NCBI GenBank assembly: GCA_023386045.1
Contig: JAEWKK010000024.1
Location: 1-64,000, forward strand
Reading direction: 5' to 3'
From: Bacteroidota bacterium
Lineage (GTDB): Bacteria; Bacteroidota; Bacteroidia; Chitinophagales; Chitinophagaceae
Length of the DNA stretch: 64,000 nucleotides
The notes below the pieces were generated by a model that was not told where the DNA came from, ran no database searches, and saw nothing but the letters and a program-made list of their open reading frames with translations. Numbering within the stretch: position 1 is the first letter of the stretch; every line of letters starts with the position of its first letter. A program made the translations under genes and the position numbers. Of the stretch, positions 1-10,251 are shown piece by piece.

Positions 1-75
1 AGCAAATACCTGGCTGAAGAAAAAATGTTGGATCGCTTAACTTTAGAATCAGACAGTAATATCCTAACCCTATAA
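1..75 (+). CDS. C-terminal tail of an unidentified CDS cut by the window edge
   Basis: Frame 1 is open from the first base for 24 codons and closes with TAA. The tail is acidic and unremarkable, ending in SNILTL. It is too short to assign a family. The gene would run toward the converging carboxylase gene, separated by a repeat-rich spacer. It could be chance, since 24 open codons are weak evidence. Confidence 0.35.
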   Translation, partial: SKYLAEEKMLDRLTLESDSNILTL

Positions 76-212
76 AACTAAATAAAGAAAATCCTTTAAC
101 TGTCAGATGAAGTAGTGACGATTACACCTTAAATTAGATTATCCAACTTGTGAACTCGTGCTTTGTCCGCCGAAGCAGTTATCCGAAGTCTGCGTAGGAT
201 CCAGCTGCAGAT

Positions 213-333
213 ACTCACCACTCACTACTCACCATTCACCATAACTCTCCACTCACCTCTCACCATTCACCATAACTCACCACTCACTGCTCACCACTCA
301 CTATAACTCACCATTCACCACTCACCATTGACC
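213..333. repeat. degenerate heptamer tandem tract (ACTCACC / ATTCACC type)
   Basis: About 120 bp built from variants of a 7-mer such as ACTCACC, ATTCACC and ACTCACT, with occasional ATAACTC units that shift phase. It lies between the end of the CDS at the left edge and the stop codon of the carboxylase gene. No ORF or hairpin is apparent. Similar phrase-like 7-mer tracts with other sequences recur near 42.0, 42.25, 58.5, 59.0 and 61.6 kb. Confidence 0.75.
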
Positions 334-336
334 ACA

Positions 337-2037
337 TCACACCTGAAACACCCCCGTCCTGAATTCCTGCATCACTGGCTGGTGGTTGGCTGCAGTGAGG
401 GCTTCGGAGATCAGCTTTCTTGTATCAACCGGATCTATGATGGCATCAACCCACAATCTTGCCGCTGCATAGTAAGGTGAGGTCTGCTTTTCGTAACGTG
501 CTTTTATTTCATTGAGCAGTTTGGATTCGTCTTCAGGTGTGATGAGCTCACCTTTTGATTTTAATGCTGCTACCTGGATTTGCAATAATGTTTTTGCCGC
601 CTGTTCTCCACCCATAACGGCGATCCTTGCTGTTGGCCATGCGTAAATAAACCTTGGATCATAAGCTTTCCCGCACATGGCATAATTGCCTGCACCATAA
701 GAATTGCCAATAATGATGGTGATCTTGGGAACAACTGAGTTGGCTACCGCATTTACCAGCTTGGCTCCATCTTTAATGATGCCTGCGTGCTCGCTCCGAC
801 TACCCACCATAAAACCTGTTACGTCCTGCAGAAAAACCAGTGGTATTTTCTTCTGATTGCAATTCAAAATAAACCTGGCTGCCTTATCAGCACTGTCGTT
901 ATAGATCACACCACCCATCTGCATTTCACCCTTTCTGTTCTTCACGATCTTTCGCTGGTTGGCAACGATGCCCACGGCCCATCCATCAATTCGTGCGTAT
1001 CCGCAAAGTATGGTCTTGCCATAATCTTCCTTATACTGGTCAAAAGCTGAATGATCTACCAGCCTGCTGATCACTTCCAGCATGTCATAAGGCTTGGTGC
1101 TGTCAACAGGAACAAGTGAATAAAGATCTTCACTGTCTCTTGCTGGTTTTTTTGGTTTGATCCTGTCAAAGCCCGCCTTTTCTTTTTCACCAATCTTGTC
1201 CATGATCCTTTTCACCTGGTCAAGACATTCTTCTTCTGTTTTAAATTTATAATCGGCAATGCCCGATATCTCGGTATGTGTTGTTGCTCCACCAAGAGTT
1301 TCAATATCGATATCTTCTCCTATAGCAGCTTTTACGAGATAAGGTCCTGCAAGAAATATGGAACCGGCGCCTTCCACCATTAATGTTTCATCACTCATGA
1401 TTGGCAGGTAAGCACCTCCTGCTACACAGGCACCCATCACTGCAGCGATCTGTACAATGCCACGTGCACTCATCTGTGCATTATTGTAAAAGATCTTTCC
1501 AAAATGTTCTTTATCCGGAAAGATCTCATCCTGCATGGGCAGGTAAACACCCGCACTGTCAACCAGGTAGATCACCGGAAGATTATTTTGTAAAGCGATC
1601 TCCTGCATGCGCAGGTTTTTCTTCCCGGTGATGGGAAACCATGCCCCGGCTTTTACGGTCTGGTCATTAGCTACTATTACGCACTGTCTTCCACTCACAT
1701 AACCAACCCCGGCAACGGTTCCACCAGCAGGACAACCTCCCTGTTCTTCATACATTTCATAACCTGTGAAAGCACCGATCTCTACAAATTCACTTTCCTT
1801 ATCAATGAGATAATTGATCCTTTCACGTGCTGTCAGCTTATTTTTTTCCTTTTGTTTGGCGATGGCTTTTTTACCTCCGCCTTCAAAAATTTTTTGCAGC
1901 TTTTCGTTCATCTGTTTTACAAGGGCCTGCATATGATTTGCTGTAAAATTCTTTTCTGCGCTCATGCCGGCAAAGATAGGTTTTGAATGCTGAGGCTGAA
2001 CCTCGTTAAAAAAACTGCTTTTGACGGTTTTTTCCAT
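337..2037 (-). CDS. acyl-CoA carboxylase, carboxyltransferase (beta) subunit, methylcrotonyl-CoA carboxylase-like
   Basis: Carboxyltransferase subunit of a biotin-dependent acyl-CoA carboxylase, which transfers CO2 from carboxybiotin to an acyl-CoA in the cytoplasm. Both crotonase-fold halves are present. The N-terminal half (about 60-290) has KLTARERI and GGAYLPIMSDE. The C-terminal half (about 310-550) has QDVTGFMVGS, GNSYGAGNYAMCG and PTARIAVMGGEQAA. The ending YYAAARLWVDAIIDP resembles methylcrotonyl-CoA carboxylase beta (leucine breakdown) more than propionyl-CoA carboxylase beta. At 566 aa it is about 30 residues longer than typical bacterial MccB, with the extra sequence at the N-terminus. 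The biotin carboxylase partner is not next to it in this window. It is transcribed away from the sensor kinase gene to its right. Substrate choice is inferred from family resemblance only. Confidence 0.9.
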   Translation of the reverse strand: MEKTVKSSFFNEVQPQHSKPIFAGMSAEKNFTANHMQALVKQMNEKLQKIFEGGGKKAIAKQKEKNKLTARERINYLIDKESEFVEIGAFTGYEMYEEQGGCPAGGTVAGVGYVSGRQCVIVANDQTVKAGAWFPITGKKNLRMQEIALQNNLPVIYLVDSAGVYLPMQDEIFPDKEHFGKIFYNNAQMSARGIVQIAAVMGACVAGGAYLPIMSDETLMVEGAGSIFLAGPYLVKAAIGEDIDIETLGGATTHTEISGIADYKFKTEEECLDQVKRIMDKIGEKEKAGFDRIKPKKPARDSEDLYSLVPVDSTKPYDMLEVISRLVDHSAFDQYKEDYGKTILCGYARIDGWAVGIVANQRKIVKNRKGEMQMGGVIYNDSADKAARFILNCNQKKIPLVFLQDVTGFMVGSRSEHAGIIKDGAKLVNAVANSVVPKITIIIGNSYGAGNYAMCGKAYDPRFIYAWPTARIAVMGGEQAAKTLLQIQVAALKSKGELITPEDESKLLNEIKARYEKQTSPYYAAARLWVDAIIDPVDTRKLISEALTAANHQPVMQEFRTGVFQV

Positions 2038-2149
2038 AAGCTTCCCTTATTTTTACTCAACCCTTAACCGCCATTATTGGTTTGGCAGGTTATTTATAGA
2101 ACTTATTGTGTATCGTTTGATTGATTCAAGCATAACCTTGCCATAAAGG

Positions 2150-5100
2150 ATGAAAACTTCAAGTAAAAATTCTCTTGCTGAAAATGATCATTATATCGTT
2201 GCTATAGGCGCTTCTGCAGGCGGACTGGAAGCAATCCATGAATTTTTTGATAATATGCCATCCAATGGCAACCTGTCATTTGTAATCATTCAGCACCTTT
2301 CGCCGGATTATAAAAGTCTCCTGGTTGAGCTCGTTGGCAGGCACACCAATATGAAAGTGGTGGAGGCAGCACATGATGCTCCTGTCGAAAAAAATTCAGT
2401 ATACGTGATCCCGAATAATAAAATACTGACCATATCAAAAGGAAGGCTGCAGCTGAATGAAAAGAATTTTGAAAAAGCTCCCAACACAGCCATTGATTTT
2501 TTCCTTCGCAGCCTGGCGGAAGACCAGGGCCCCAAAGCCATTGCAGTAATTCTTTCAGGTACAGGTACCGACGGTACTAAAAGCATTGCTGCAATACATG
2601 AAGCAGGAGGTATGGTTCTGGTACAGGATCCGATATCAGCCAAGTTTGATGGAATGCCCAATAGTGCCATTGCTTCCGGTTATGCTGATATGATCCTTTC
2701 TCCGGAATTAATGCCTGAAGAAATTTTTTCCTACATCAAGGAACGTCCTGTTCGTGCAACAGGCGATGGTAAGGCTGATGAATCACTTTTACCTGAAGTG
2801 CTCAAACTGGTGGAGAAACATTGCCAGTATGATTTCCATAATTATAAAACTCCCACCATTCTTCGGAGGATTACACGAAGAATGAACATGCTGGGTTTTA
2901 AAAAATTCGCGGACTATGTAAATCATTTGAAATCATCAACTGATGAATGCAAAACACTGGGAAAGGAATTTTTAATTGGTGTTACCAAGTTTTTCCGAGA
3001 CAGGGCTGCTTTTGATATTTTAAAAAATGAGGTCCTGCCCGATATCATCAAATCGAAAGAAGAAGGTGAGGTGGTCAAGATATGGGTAGCTGCCTGCAGT
3101 ACAGGCCAGGAAGCTTATAGTATGGCCATTCTTGTAAACGAAGCACTAAGAAAAGCAAACAAAAATCTTGATGTAAAGATCTTTGCCACTGATCTAGATC
3201 TGGATGCGATTGAATTTGCTTCTAAGGGAACTTACCCGGTAGAAAGCGTGGCTGAGATAGATAATCAGTTGGTGGAGAGATATTTTTCCAAAACAGGCAG
3301 CAAGGTTACCATTCATGCTGAACTGAGAAAACAGATTGTATTTGCGAGGCATAATATATTAAAGGACCCTCCATTTATCAAGAATGACCTGATCTCCTGC
3401 AGGAACATGCTGATATACATGAATGTCATCTTGCAGCGCCGGGTGCTTTCCACTTTGCAGTTCTCATTGAATACAGGCGGTTATTTATTCCTTGGACCAA
3501 GCGAGATCCCCGCTTCAGTAAAAGAAGGTTTTGAAGAAGTGGACAGCAAGTGGAAGTTCTATCGAAAAATATCGAACGATAATCGTTACAATCCAGACAG
3601 GTTTCCTACAACCCAGCATCTCAGAACTCATAGGGAAACCCGCTTTGTTCAAAAAGACAATACCACCTTGAAAGAGCTTGCGGAAGATTTCAAATCAATT
3701 CTCACAGAGGAATATGGTTTCGCAGCTGTTTACATTGATAGTAATTTTGAAATCAGGGAAGCTGTTGGAGATTTCAAGAAATATCTCACCTTACCAGACA
3801 GGATCAGCAATCTTCAGATCCTTAAAATGGTGAATACGGATCTTTCTCTTGCCCTGAACGCAGCTTTACGCAAAGCACTGAAGGAAAATTCAAAGGTTAC
3901 ACTGAACAATGTCCGGATCAATAAAGACCAGAAGGAAAAAAGCATCAACATATTTGTTCGTCCATCACAAAAAGAAGGATATATCCTGGTGGTCTTTGGC
4001 GAGAGTCATGTTATGCCTTTCTTAAAGAATGCATCAGATTACACACCACAAAACACTGCTCAGGCTAATTCCTATATTTCAGAGCTGGAAGAAGAACTAA
4101 AAGAAACCAAGGCCAGTTTGCAGATCACTGTGGAAAGCCTTGAAACTGCCAATGAAGAATTGCAGTCCAGCAATGAAGAACTTCTTTCAGCCAATGAAGA
4201 ATTGCAATCCAGCAATGAAGAATTACAATCACTGAACGAGGAGTTGCACACATTGAATACAGAACACCAGTTGCGTATAAAAGAACTGGTGGAACTCAAC
4301 GATGATCTGAATAATTATTTCAGAAGCTCTGAGCTGGCGCAGATTTTCGTTGACAGGGATATGAGGATCAGGAAATTCAATCCTACAGCCATCAAAATGG
4401 TCAACCTTATCGAATCAGATATTGGAAGGCCTATTGAACATATTTCTACCAATATCAAAGGTATTTCCCTGATGAAGGAGATCACATCAGTGCTAAAAAC
4501 CGGCAACCCGGAAGAAAAAGAAGTGATCCTTACTTCAGGTTTGATTTCTTTGATGAGGATACTACCTTATGTGCGGCAGGATAAAGCTATTGATGGAGTA
4601 GTGATCACCTTCATAGATATTTCAAAGATCAAGGAGCTGGATAATATCATCAAAGCTGTATTTAACGCTTCTGTTAGTGCCATCATGGCTTTCAAGGTGA
4701 TCAAAGGCACAGGCAATAATATTGTTGATCTCAAATGGATCGCCTCAAATCATGAAACAGACAGGTTGCTTGATCTTTCACAACAGGATTATATTGGCAA
4801 GTCTTTGAATAAGGTTTTTCCAGAGCTGGTGGAAAGAGGTATTTTTCAGCAGGCCTTTAGTGTGGTGGCTGATGGCTCACCATTCCGGACCGAAGTGCAA
4901 TTGACGCAACAGGGTTCTTTACAATGGTTTGACCTTTCCATTAGCCAGATGACAGATGGACTGGTAGTGACCCTGACCAATATCAATGATAAGAAGAATG
5001 CGGAAGAAAAATTCAGGCAGAACTATGATGAACTGATGAAGGTGAAAGAGAATTACCGCAATCTGAATATCGCACTGGAAGAAAAAGTCCAGGAAAGAAC

Positions 5101-6694
5101 CATTGAACTCTCCCAAAGCGAAGAAAGGTTCCGCCTGATTGCCAATGCGACCAGCGATGCTATTTGGGACTGGAACCTGGAAACTGGAACGATCTGGAGA
5201 AGTGAAAGTTTTTATTCCAGGTTCGGATACAACAAGGATGATATTGCTGACCCCCGCCTTTTCTGGTTAGACCATATACATAAAGATGACAGGGAAAGGG
5301 TGAAAGAAACGATCAGCGAGTCCATTGAAAAAGAAAAAGACTGGTCGGCCAAGTATAGATTTATAAAAGCGGATGGTTCCTATGCGAGCATACATGACCG
5401 TGGTACAGTGTTGAAGGATGGCAATGGTAAAGCCAGCCGCATGGTAGGTGCCATGATGGATATTACAATATCTGAAGAAGCAGCCAGGCTCCTGAATCTC
5501 AAAAATGATGAACTCCAGAGGCTTTTTGATGAATTTAAATTCGTAACCGATTTCATGCCGCAGATGGTATGGGCAACTTCTCCTGATGGTTATCATGATT
5601 TTTATAATAAACGCTGGTATGATTATACCGGTTTGAGCTTCGAGCAAACCAAGGGAGAAGGGTGGAATGAAGTGGTGCATCCTGATGACCAGCAAAGGGC
5701 ATGGAAAGTATGGAAATATAGTCTTGATACAGGCAAGCCCTATGAAATAGAATACCGGTTTAAAAGATACGATGGAGAATACCGCTGGTTCTTAGGCCGT
5801 GCCTTACCATTAAGGGATGAAACCGGAAAGATCGTGAAGTGGTTTGGTACCTGCACTGATATTCATGACCAGAAGCTGATGAATGATATTCTTGAAGCGA
5901 AGGTGAAAGAACGTACGGAAGAATTGCAAAAAGCCAATGCAGAACTGGAAGCCAGCAATAATGAATTACTTCAGTTTGCATCTGTTGCATCGCACGATTT
6001 AAAGGAACCACTTAGGAAGATCCATATGTTCAGCAACCTGATTCGCGACCGGTTCATTTCACAAACCGATGGCGCTGCAGATTATGTGAACAGGATCATC
6101 GGGGCTTCAGCGAGAATGACAAAACTGATCAACGACCTGCTGACATTTACCCGTCTTTCCATTTCCAGTGTATTTGAATTCGTTGATCTGAATACTGTCA
6201 TCGATGAAGTTATGAGTGACCTGGAACTGGCAATCCATGAAAAAGAAGCAGTGATTCAGGTAGATGACCTGCCTTCAATGGAAATCATACAGGGACAGAT
6301 GCGACAGGTATTTCAAAACCTGATATCCAATGCACTCAAGTTCTCCAAAAAAGATGAGAAGCCTGTGATCCGCATCAGCGGTGAACTGGTAGATGAATGC
6401 AATATTGAAGCTGCCAGAGACGACCAGGGTGAATTTTGCCGCATAACCATCAGGGATAATGGTATTGGATTCGATAACCAGTATGCAGACAAGATCTTCA
6501 CTATTTTTCAAAGACTTCATTCAAGAGAAAAATATGAAGGAACAGGTATCGGACTGGCGATAACCAGGAAGATCGTTGAAAAACATAATGGCTTGATTAC
6601 TGGCTTCAGCAATGATAATGAAGGTGCAACTTTTGTAATTGTACTGCCTTTGAAGCAATCCATTCCTGCAGAAATGCAGCCTTCGGAAAATTGA
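2150..6694 (+). CDS. hybrid CheB methylesterase / CheR methyltransferase / multi-PAS sensor histidine kinase
   Basis: A 1514-aa cytoplasmic signalling protein without obvious membrane segments. Residues 10-195 are a CheB-type methylesterase with the expected triad S22 (GASAGG), H49 (IQHL) and D141 (SGTGTDGT). Residues 215-480 are a CheR methyltransferase with the SAM motif AACSTGQEAYS (about 315) and NDLISCRNMLIYM (about 412). A heptad coiled coil follows (about 645-715, repeated NEELQSSNEELLS units). PAS domains lie at about 715-830, 840-960, 1000-1115 and 1130-1250, the last two joined to further coiled coils. The kinase core has H1282 in ASHDLKEP, an N box (NLISNALKFSK) and G boxes (DNGIGF, GTGIGLAI). 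The CheB receiver domain is absent, as usual in this fusion class. No chemotaxis genes are nearby. The architecture suggests a sensor that integrates methylation enzymology with phosphorelay; its ligand is unknown. Confidence 0.93.
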   Translation: MKTSSKNSLAENDHYIVAIGASAGGLEAIHEFFDNMPSNGNLSFVIIQHLSPDYKSLLVELVGRHTNMKVVEAAHDAPVEKNSVYVIPNNKILTISKGRLQLNEKNFEKAPNTAIDFFLRSLAEDQGPKAIAVILSGTGTDGTKSIAAIHEAGGMVLVQDPISAKFDGMPNSAIASGYADMILSPELMPEEIFSYIKERPVRATGDGKADESLLPEVLKLVEKHCQYDFHNYKTPTILRRITRRMNMLGFKKFADYVNHLKSSTDECKTLGKEFLIGVTKFFRDRAAFDILKNEVLPDIIKSKEEGEVVKIWVAACSTGQEAYSMAILVNEALRKANKNLDVKIFATDLDLDAIEFASKGTYPVESVAEIDNQLVERYFSKTGSKVTIHAELRKQIVFARHNILKDPPFIKNDLISCRNMLIYMNVILQRRVLSTLQFSLNTGGYLFLGPSEIPASVKEGFEEVDSKWKFYRKISNDNRYNPDRFPTTQHLRTHRETRFVQKDNTTLKELAEDFKSILTEEYGFAAVYIDSNFEIREAVGDFKKYLTLPDRISNLQILKMVNTDLSLALNAALRKALKENSKVTLNNVRINKDQKEKSINIFVRPSQKEGYILVVFGESHVMPFLKNASDYTPQNTAQANSYISELEEELKETKASLQITVESLETANEELQSSNEELLSANEELQSSNEELQSLNEELHTLNTEHQLRIKELVELNDDLNNYFRSSELAQIFVDRDMRIRKFNPTAIKMVNLIESDIGRPIEHISTNIKGISLMKEITSVLKTGNPEEKEVILTSGLISLMRILPYVRQDKAIDGVVITFIDISKIKELDNIIKAVFNASVSAIMAFKVIKGTGNNIVDLKWIASNHETDRLLDLSQQDYIGKSLNKVFPELVERGIFQQAFSVVADGSPFRTEVQLTQQGSLQWFDLSISQMTDGLVVTLTNINDKKNAEEKFRQNYDELMKVKENYRNLNIALEEKVQERTIELSQSEERFRLIANATSDAIWDWNLETGTIWRSESFYSRFGYNKDDIADPRLFWLDHIHKDDRERVKETISESIEKEKDWSAKYRFIKADGSYASIHDRGTVLKDGNGKASRMVGAMMDITISEEAARLLNLKNDELQRLFDEFKFVTDFMPQMVWATSPDGYHDFYNKRWYDYTGLSFEQTKGEGWNEVVHPDDQQRAWKVWKYSLDTGKPYEIEYRFKRYDGEYRWFLGRALPLRDETGKIVKWFGTCTDIHDQKLMNDILEAKVKERTEELQKANAELEASNNELLQFASVASHDLKEPLRKIHMFSNLIRDRFISQTDGAADYVNRIIGASARMTKLINDLLTFTRLSISSVFEFVDLNTVIDEVMSDLELAIHEKEAVIQVDDLPSMEIIQGQMRQVFQNLISNALKFSKKDEKPVIRISGELVDECNIEAARDDQGEFCRITIRDNGIGFDNQYADKIFTIFQRLHSREKYEGTGIGLAITRKIVEKHNGLITGFSNDNEGATFVIVLPLKQSIPAEMQPSEN

Positions 6695-6822
6695 TAAGGA
6701 TGTGATCAAATGAGTTTAATTTCTGAATACGGGCTTTCAATTTTAGTCCTCATTGTTTAACTTGTATTTAATCATATTGACCAAAGTAATTTCAATAGGT
6801 TCTTCATTTAAAAATCTTCTTT

Positions 6823-7032
6823 ATGGCAGGTAATAAAAAAGATAATGATCAGTTGGCCCGGGAAGAAAAAAAGAATAAGGAGGAAAAAGAAAAAAAGCAG
6901 GCCGATGATACTCAGGAAAATCAGGGTCTCACGCAGGTGAAAAACGCCCATGCCTCTGGTCTTGGTTCCATGGGTGGTTATGATGAGGATCTGCAAAACC
7001 GGCCATCCAGTCATTCAGCAGAAGATTATTAA
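6823..7032 (+). CDS. small, highly charged Lys/Glu-rich hypothetical protein
   Basis: 69 aa, with a Lys/Glu/Asp-rich first half (runs such as REEKKNKEEKEKKQ) and a Gly/Ser-rich, likely disordered second half ending in SAEDY. No signal peptide, membrane segment or known domain is visible. It stands alone between the large hybrid kinase and the T9SS protein. The opposite strand is open over nearly the same interval, but that frame encodes an unlikely Phe/Ile-rich product. I do not recognise a family; function unknown. Confidence 0.6.
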   Translation: MAGNKKDNDQLAREEKKNKEEKEKKQADDTQENQGLTQVKNAHASGLGSMGGYDEDLQNRPSSHSAEDY

Positions 7033-7173
7033 TGCACGTTTTCTTAAATAAAATATCTTCTAACTGTTTCAGTTTTAATTATCAGTTTTTTAAAATCAGC
7101 CTGCTATTAAATGGTTTCTCCAGGGAAGGAAAGATTTCCTTAACTTGTATGTAAACCAACACAAGCTAATTTC

Positions 7174-10100
7174 ATGCTGCTTTTAAGAAAGTCTCTTGCT
7201 TTCCTGCTATTGCTTTTCATTACGAATCCTGTTTTATCACAACTCCAGGTGCTTGGATCAACAAATGCGCAGGCGCTGGCACAAAAGCTGGTAGGCACTG
7301 GTATTACCATCAGTAATGTTACCATGACAGCTTCACCTTCAGCTACAGGATTTTTTATTCATTATGGAGGAACGCAGCTTAATCTTGACAGCGGCATAGT
7401 GTTATCATCCGGATATGCTCAAACCACCTTCATGTTTGGATTGAATGGCCCGCAGGTAGCTGATGCTTCCAATGATCTTTTTTTTCCCGGTGACGCATCT
7501 CTCGATGCACTCGTAGCTCCCAATTCTACACAGGATGCCGCCGTACTTGAATTTGATTTTGTTCCATTGGGCGATAGTGTCAAGTTTCGCTATGTTTTTT
7601 CTTCAGAAGAATATCCTGAATATGTATGCAGTCAGTGGAATGATGTTTTTGCTTTTTTTATTTCCGGACCAGGCATCACTGGAACAAGAAACCTGGCAGT
7701 CGTTCCGGGAACCAATATCCCCGTGACCATCAATTCCATCAATAGTGGTTCGCCCGGGTCTGCTGGTTCCTTACCTGTTTGCCAGGCCATGGGGCCAGGA
7801 TCACCCTTTTCCCAATATTATATTAGTAATCTGAATAACAGTCATTTCACACATGATGGCTATACCAAGGTATTAACGGCTGCTTCAGCAGTTACACCTT
7901 GCCAGGTCTACCACCTGAAGATCGCGATAGCAGATGCGAGTGATGGTATACTTGATAGCGGGGTTTTCCTGGAAGCAGGCAGTCTTAAATCTGATCCTAT
8001 TCAAATCTTTGATTCTTTACCAGTATTGAACGGCTATCCCTATATGGTGGAAGGATGCCAGCCGGGCGGTATCGAGATCGTTCGTTCAAGAAAATCTACT
8101 ACTTCTATGAATGTTAACCTCGCCTTTGGAGGGAACGCTGGTAATGGAACAGATGTGCAAACCCTTCCTTCTGCTGTAAGCATTCCCGCTAATGATTCCA
8201 TTGTATTTGTACCAATCGTGCCCATTGTAGATAATATTGCAGAAGGAACAGATACACTGAAAATCTATATCTCAAACGGATGTCAGCTTTTAAATGGTTA
8301 TTTCCTGGACAGCATTATAATCCTGATCAAAGATTTTGATACGCTGGGTGTGCAACCTGCAGACACAGTTGTATGTAAAAACGCACAGGTTCAGCTAACT
8401 GCAAACGGAAACTTTACCGCTATACAATGGTTGCCGGCTACAGGGTTGAATAATAATGCCATAGCTAATCCCATGGCAACTGCTACTGTAAGCAGCACCT
8501 ACATAGCTACTGCAACACTTGGAAGTTGTACTTCTGTGGATTCAGTAAAGTTCAGGGTGAAGTCTTTGCAATTGTTATCAAAAGCCGATATCAATTGCAA
8601 AAATGGAACAACAGGAGAAATCAGGGTGAGTGGGGGCGACGCATGGAAAGCACCGGTTAGTTACAACATCAATAATCAGCCATATGGAACCGACTCCAGT
8701 TTCCTGAATCTTCCACCAGGAAATTATACGGTAAGAGTTATGGATCCTACAGGTTGCATTGATAGCATACAGGTAACACTGGTGCAGGCATTCGCTGATT
8801 TGCAGCTTGCAGACAGTATCGTTACTGCCTCATGCACAGGAATAAACGGGCAGGCAATTTTATCGGCGAGCGGTGGGTTGATGCCTTATTCCTATTCCAT
8901 CGATGGAAATTCTTATGCAAGTAATAATTCATTTTCTATCACGGGTGGAAACCATACTCTCTATGTGAAAGATTCCAATGGATGTATTACCCAAAAACCT
9001 GTTGTGGTGAATAATGATCCTGCGATCAGCTTTAGTACCACACCCTCCCAGGTTCTTTGCGATGGAAGTCCTTCAGGATATATTTATATTCACGCCACCG
9101 GTGGAAGCAATCAATATGAATACTCAATTGATGGTGTAAATTTCCAGCAGGCCGACAGCTTCCTTGTCAGTACAAGTAATATCACCATTACCGTAAGAGA
9201 TGTCAAAGGTTGCAGTGCCACCAGTAACATTGCCATCCCCATCAACCAGCCTGTATTTGTAAATGCGGGCAACGATACTACTATTTGTGAAGGACAGTCA
9301 TTGCAATTCAATACGGTGTATAATGCAAACAGTTTTAGCTGGAATGCCGATCCGTCGTTATCTGCCACCAATATTCCCAATCCGGTGGCCATGCCGGTTA
9401 CATCAACCACTTATTACCTAACTGTTACCAAGGATGTTTGTGTTGCAAAAGATACTGTAACAGTGAATGTATGGCCAGCACCATTAGCCAATGCAGGTCC
9501 TGATTCTACCATTTGCTTTGGCAAAACTATCCAGTTAGTGGGAAGTGGAGGAACAGGATATTCATGGATGCCTGCAACAGCTTTTGTTGATCCGCAAAGC
9601 GCTACGCCTTCAATTAAACCCACTCAAACCACCAGCTATTACCTTCAGGTTTCAGATGCCAATGGCTGCACTTCATTAAAATATGATACGGTAACCATCA
9701 ATGTTACTCCTCCTATTCAGGCTTATGCAGGAGTTGATACTATAGTAACAGTAGGTCAGCCGCTGCAACTTCAAGGGTCTGACCTGGGAAACAGCGGTGC
9801 CAATATCTATGTTTGGTCTCCTGCAGTTGGTCTCAATGATCCAAACATTCAGGATCCCGTGGCAACACTGAATACTGATTTTACCTATACGCTTACTCTC
9901 TCAACACCCGAAGGATGTGAAGGATCTGACAAGATTAATATCAAAGTTTATGAAGGGCCTGAAATTTATGTGCCCACGGGCTTTACTCCGAATGGTGATG
10001 GCAGGAATGATGTTTTGAGAGCTATACCTGTTGGCATGAGCAAATTCCTTTCTTTTAAAGTTTTTAATCGCTGGGGGCAAATGGTATTTTCTACACAGAA

Positions 10101-10233
10101 CCAGCGCATGGGATGGGATGGAAAGATCAGCGGTAAACTGCAACCTACCGGAACCTATGTATGGCTGGCAGAAGGACTCGATTACAAAGGCAACAAGGTG
10201 TTTAGAAAAGGAGTAACCACCCTGATTCGCTGA
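7174..10233 (+). CDS. secreted choice-of-anchor L protein with T9SS type-B (gliding-motility-type) C-terminal sorting domain
   Basis: A 1019-aa exported protein. A signal peptide covers residues 1-22 (LLFITNPVLS, then QLQV). Residues 23-270 match the choice-of-anchor L module (QLNLDSGIVLSSG, FRYVFSSEEYPEYV). The middle (about 390-930) is a string of Ig/PKD-like and SprB-like beta repeats with recurrent Cys-Thr-Gly motifs and the phrase NAG.DTTIC / NAGPDSTIC. The last 90 residues form the type-B T9SS sorting domain: VPTGFTPNGDGRNDVL, VFNRWGQMVF, WDGK and PTGTYVW. The predicted fate is Sec export, then T9SS transport to the surface or medium. Such proteins are usually adhesins or structural surface proteins; no enzymatic motif is visible. 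Other T9SS genes are not nearby, as is common because T9SS cargo genes are scattered. Confidence 0.92.
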   Translation: MLLLRKSLAFLLLLFITNPVLSQLQVLGSTNAQALAQKLVGTGITISNVTMTASPSATGFFIHYGGTQLNLDSGIVLSSGYAQTTFMFGLNGPQVADASNDLFFPGDASLDALVAPNSTQDAAVLEFDFVPLGDSVKFRYVFSSEEYPEYVCSQWNDVFAFFISGPGITGTRNLAVVPGTNIPVTINSINSGSPGSAGSLPVCQAMGPGSPFSQYYISNLNNSHFTHDGYTKVLTAASAVTPCQVYHLKIAIADASDGILDSGVFLEAGSLKSDPIQIFDSLPVLNGYPYMVEGCQPGGIEIVRSRKSTTSMNVNLAFGGNAGNGTDVQTLPSAVSIPANDSIVFVPIVPIVDNIAEGTDTLKIYISNGCQLLNGYFLDSIIILIKDFDTLGVQPADTVVCKNAQVQLTANGNFTAIQWLPATGLNNNAIANPMATATVSSTYIATATLGSCTSVDSVKFRVKSLQLLSKADINCKNGTTGEIRVSGGDAWKAPVSYNINNQPYGTDSSFLNLPPGNYTVRVMDPTGCIDSIQVTLVQAFADLQLADSIVTASCTGINGQAILSASGGLMPYSYSIDGNSYASNNSFSITGGNHTLYVKDSNGCITQKPVVVNNDPAISFSTTPSQVLCDGSPSGYIYIHATGGSNQYEYSIDGVNFQQADSFLVSTSNITITVRDVKGCSATSNIAIPINQPVFVNAGNDTTICEGQSLQFNTVYNANSFSWNADPSLSATNIPNPVAMPVTSTTYYLTVTKDVCVAKDTVTVNVWPAPLANAGPDSTICFGKTIQLVGSGGTGYSWMPATAFVDPQSATPSIKPTQTTSYYLQVSDANGCTSLKYDTVTINVTPPIQAYAGVDTIVTVGQPLQLQGSDLGNSGANIYVWSPAVGLNDPNIQDPVATLNTDFTYTLTLSTPEGCEGSDKINIKVYEGPEIYVPTGFTPNGDGRNDVLRAIPVGMSKFLSFKVFNRWGQMVFSTQNQRMGWDGKISGKLQPTGTYVWLAEGLDYKGNKVFRKGVTTLIR

Positions 10234-10251
10234 TCAAAGGCAGCCTCCATT

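Noticed and set aside
4072..4299. Ser-rich minus-strand ORF inside the hybrid kinase
   Set aside because: It is the reverse-strand shadow of the NEELQSS coiled-coil repeat in the kinase coding frame.
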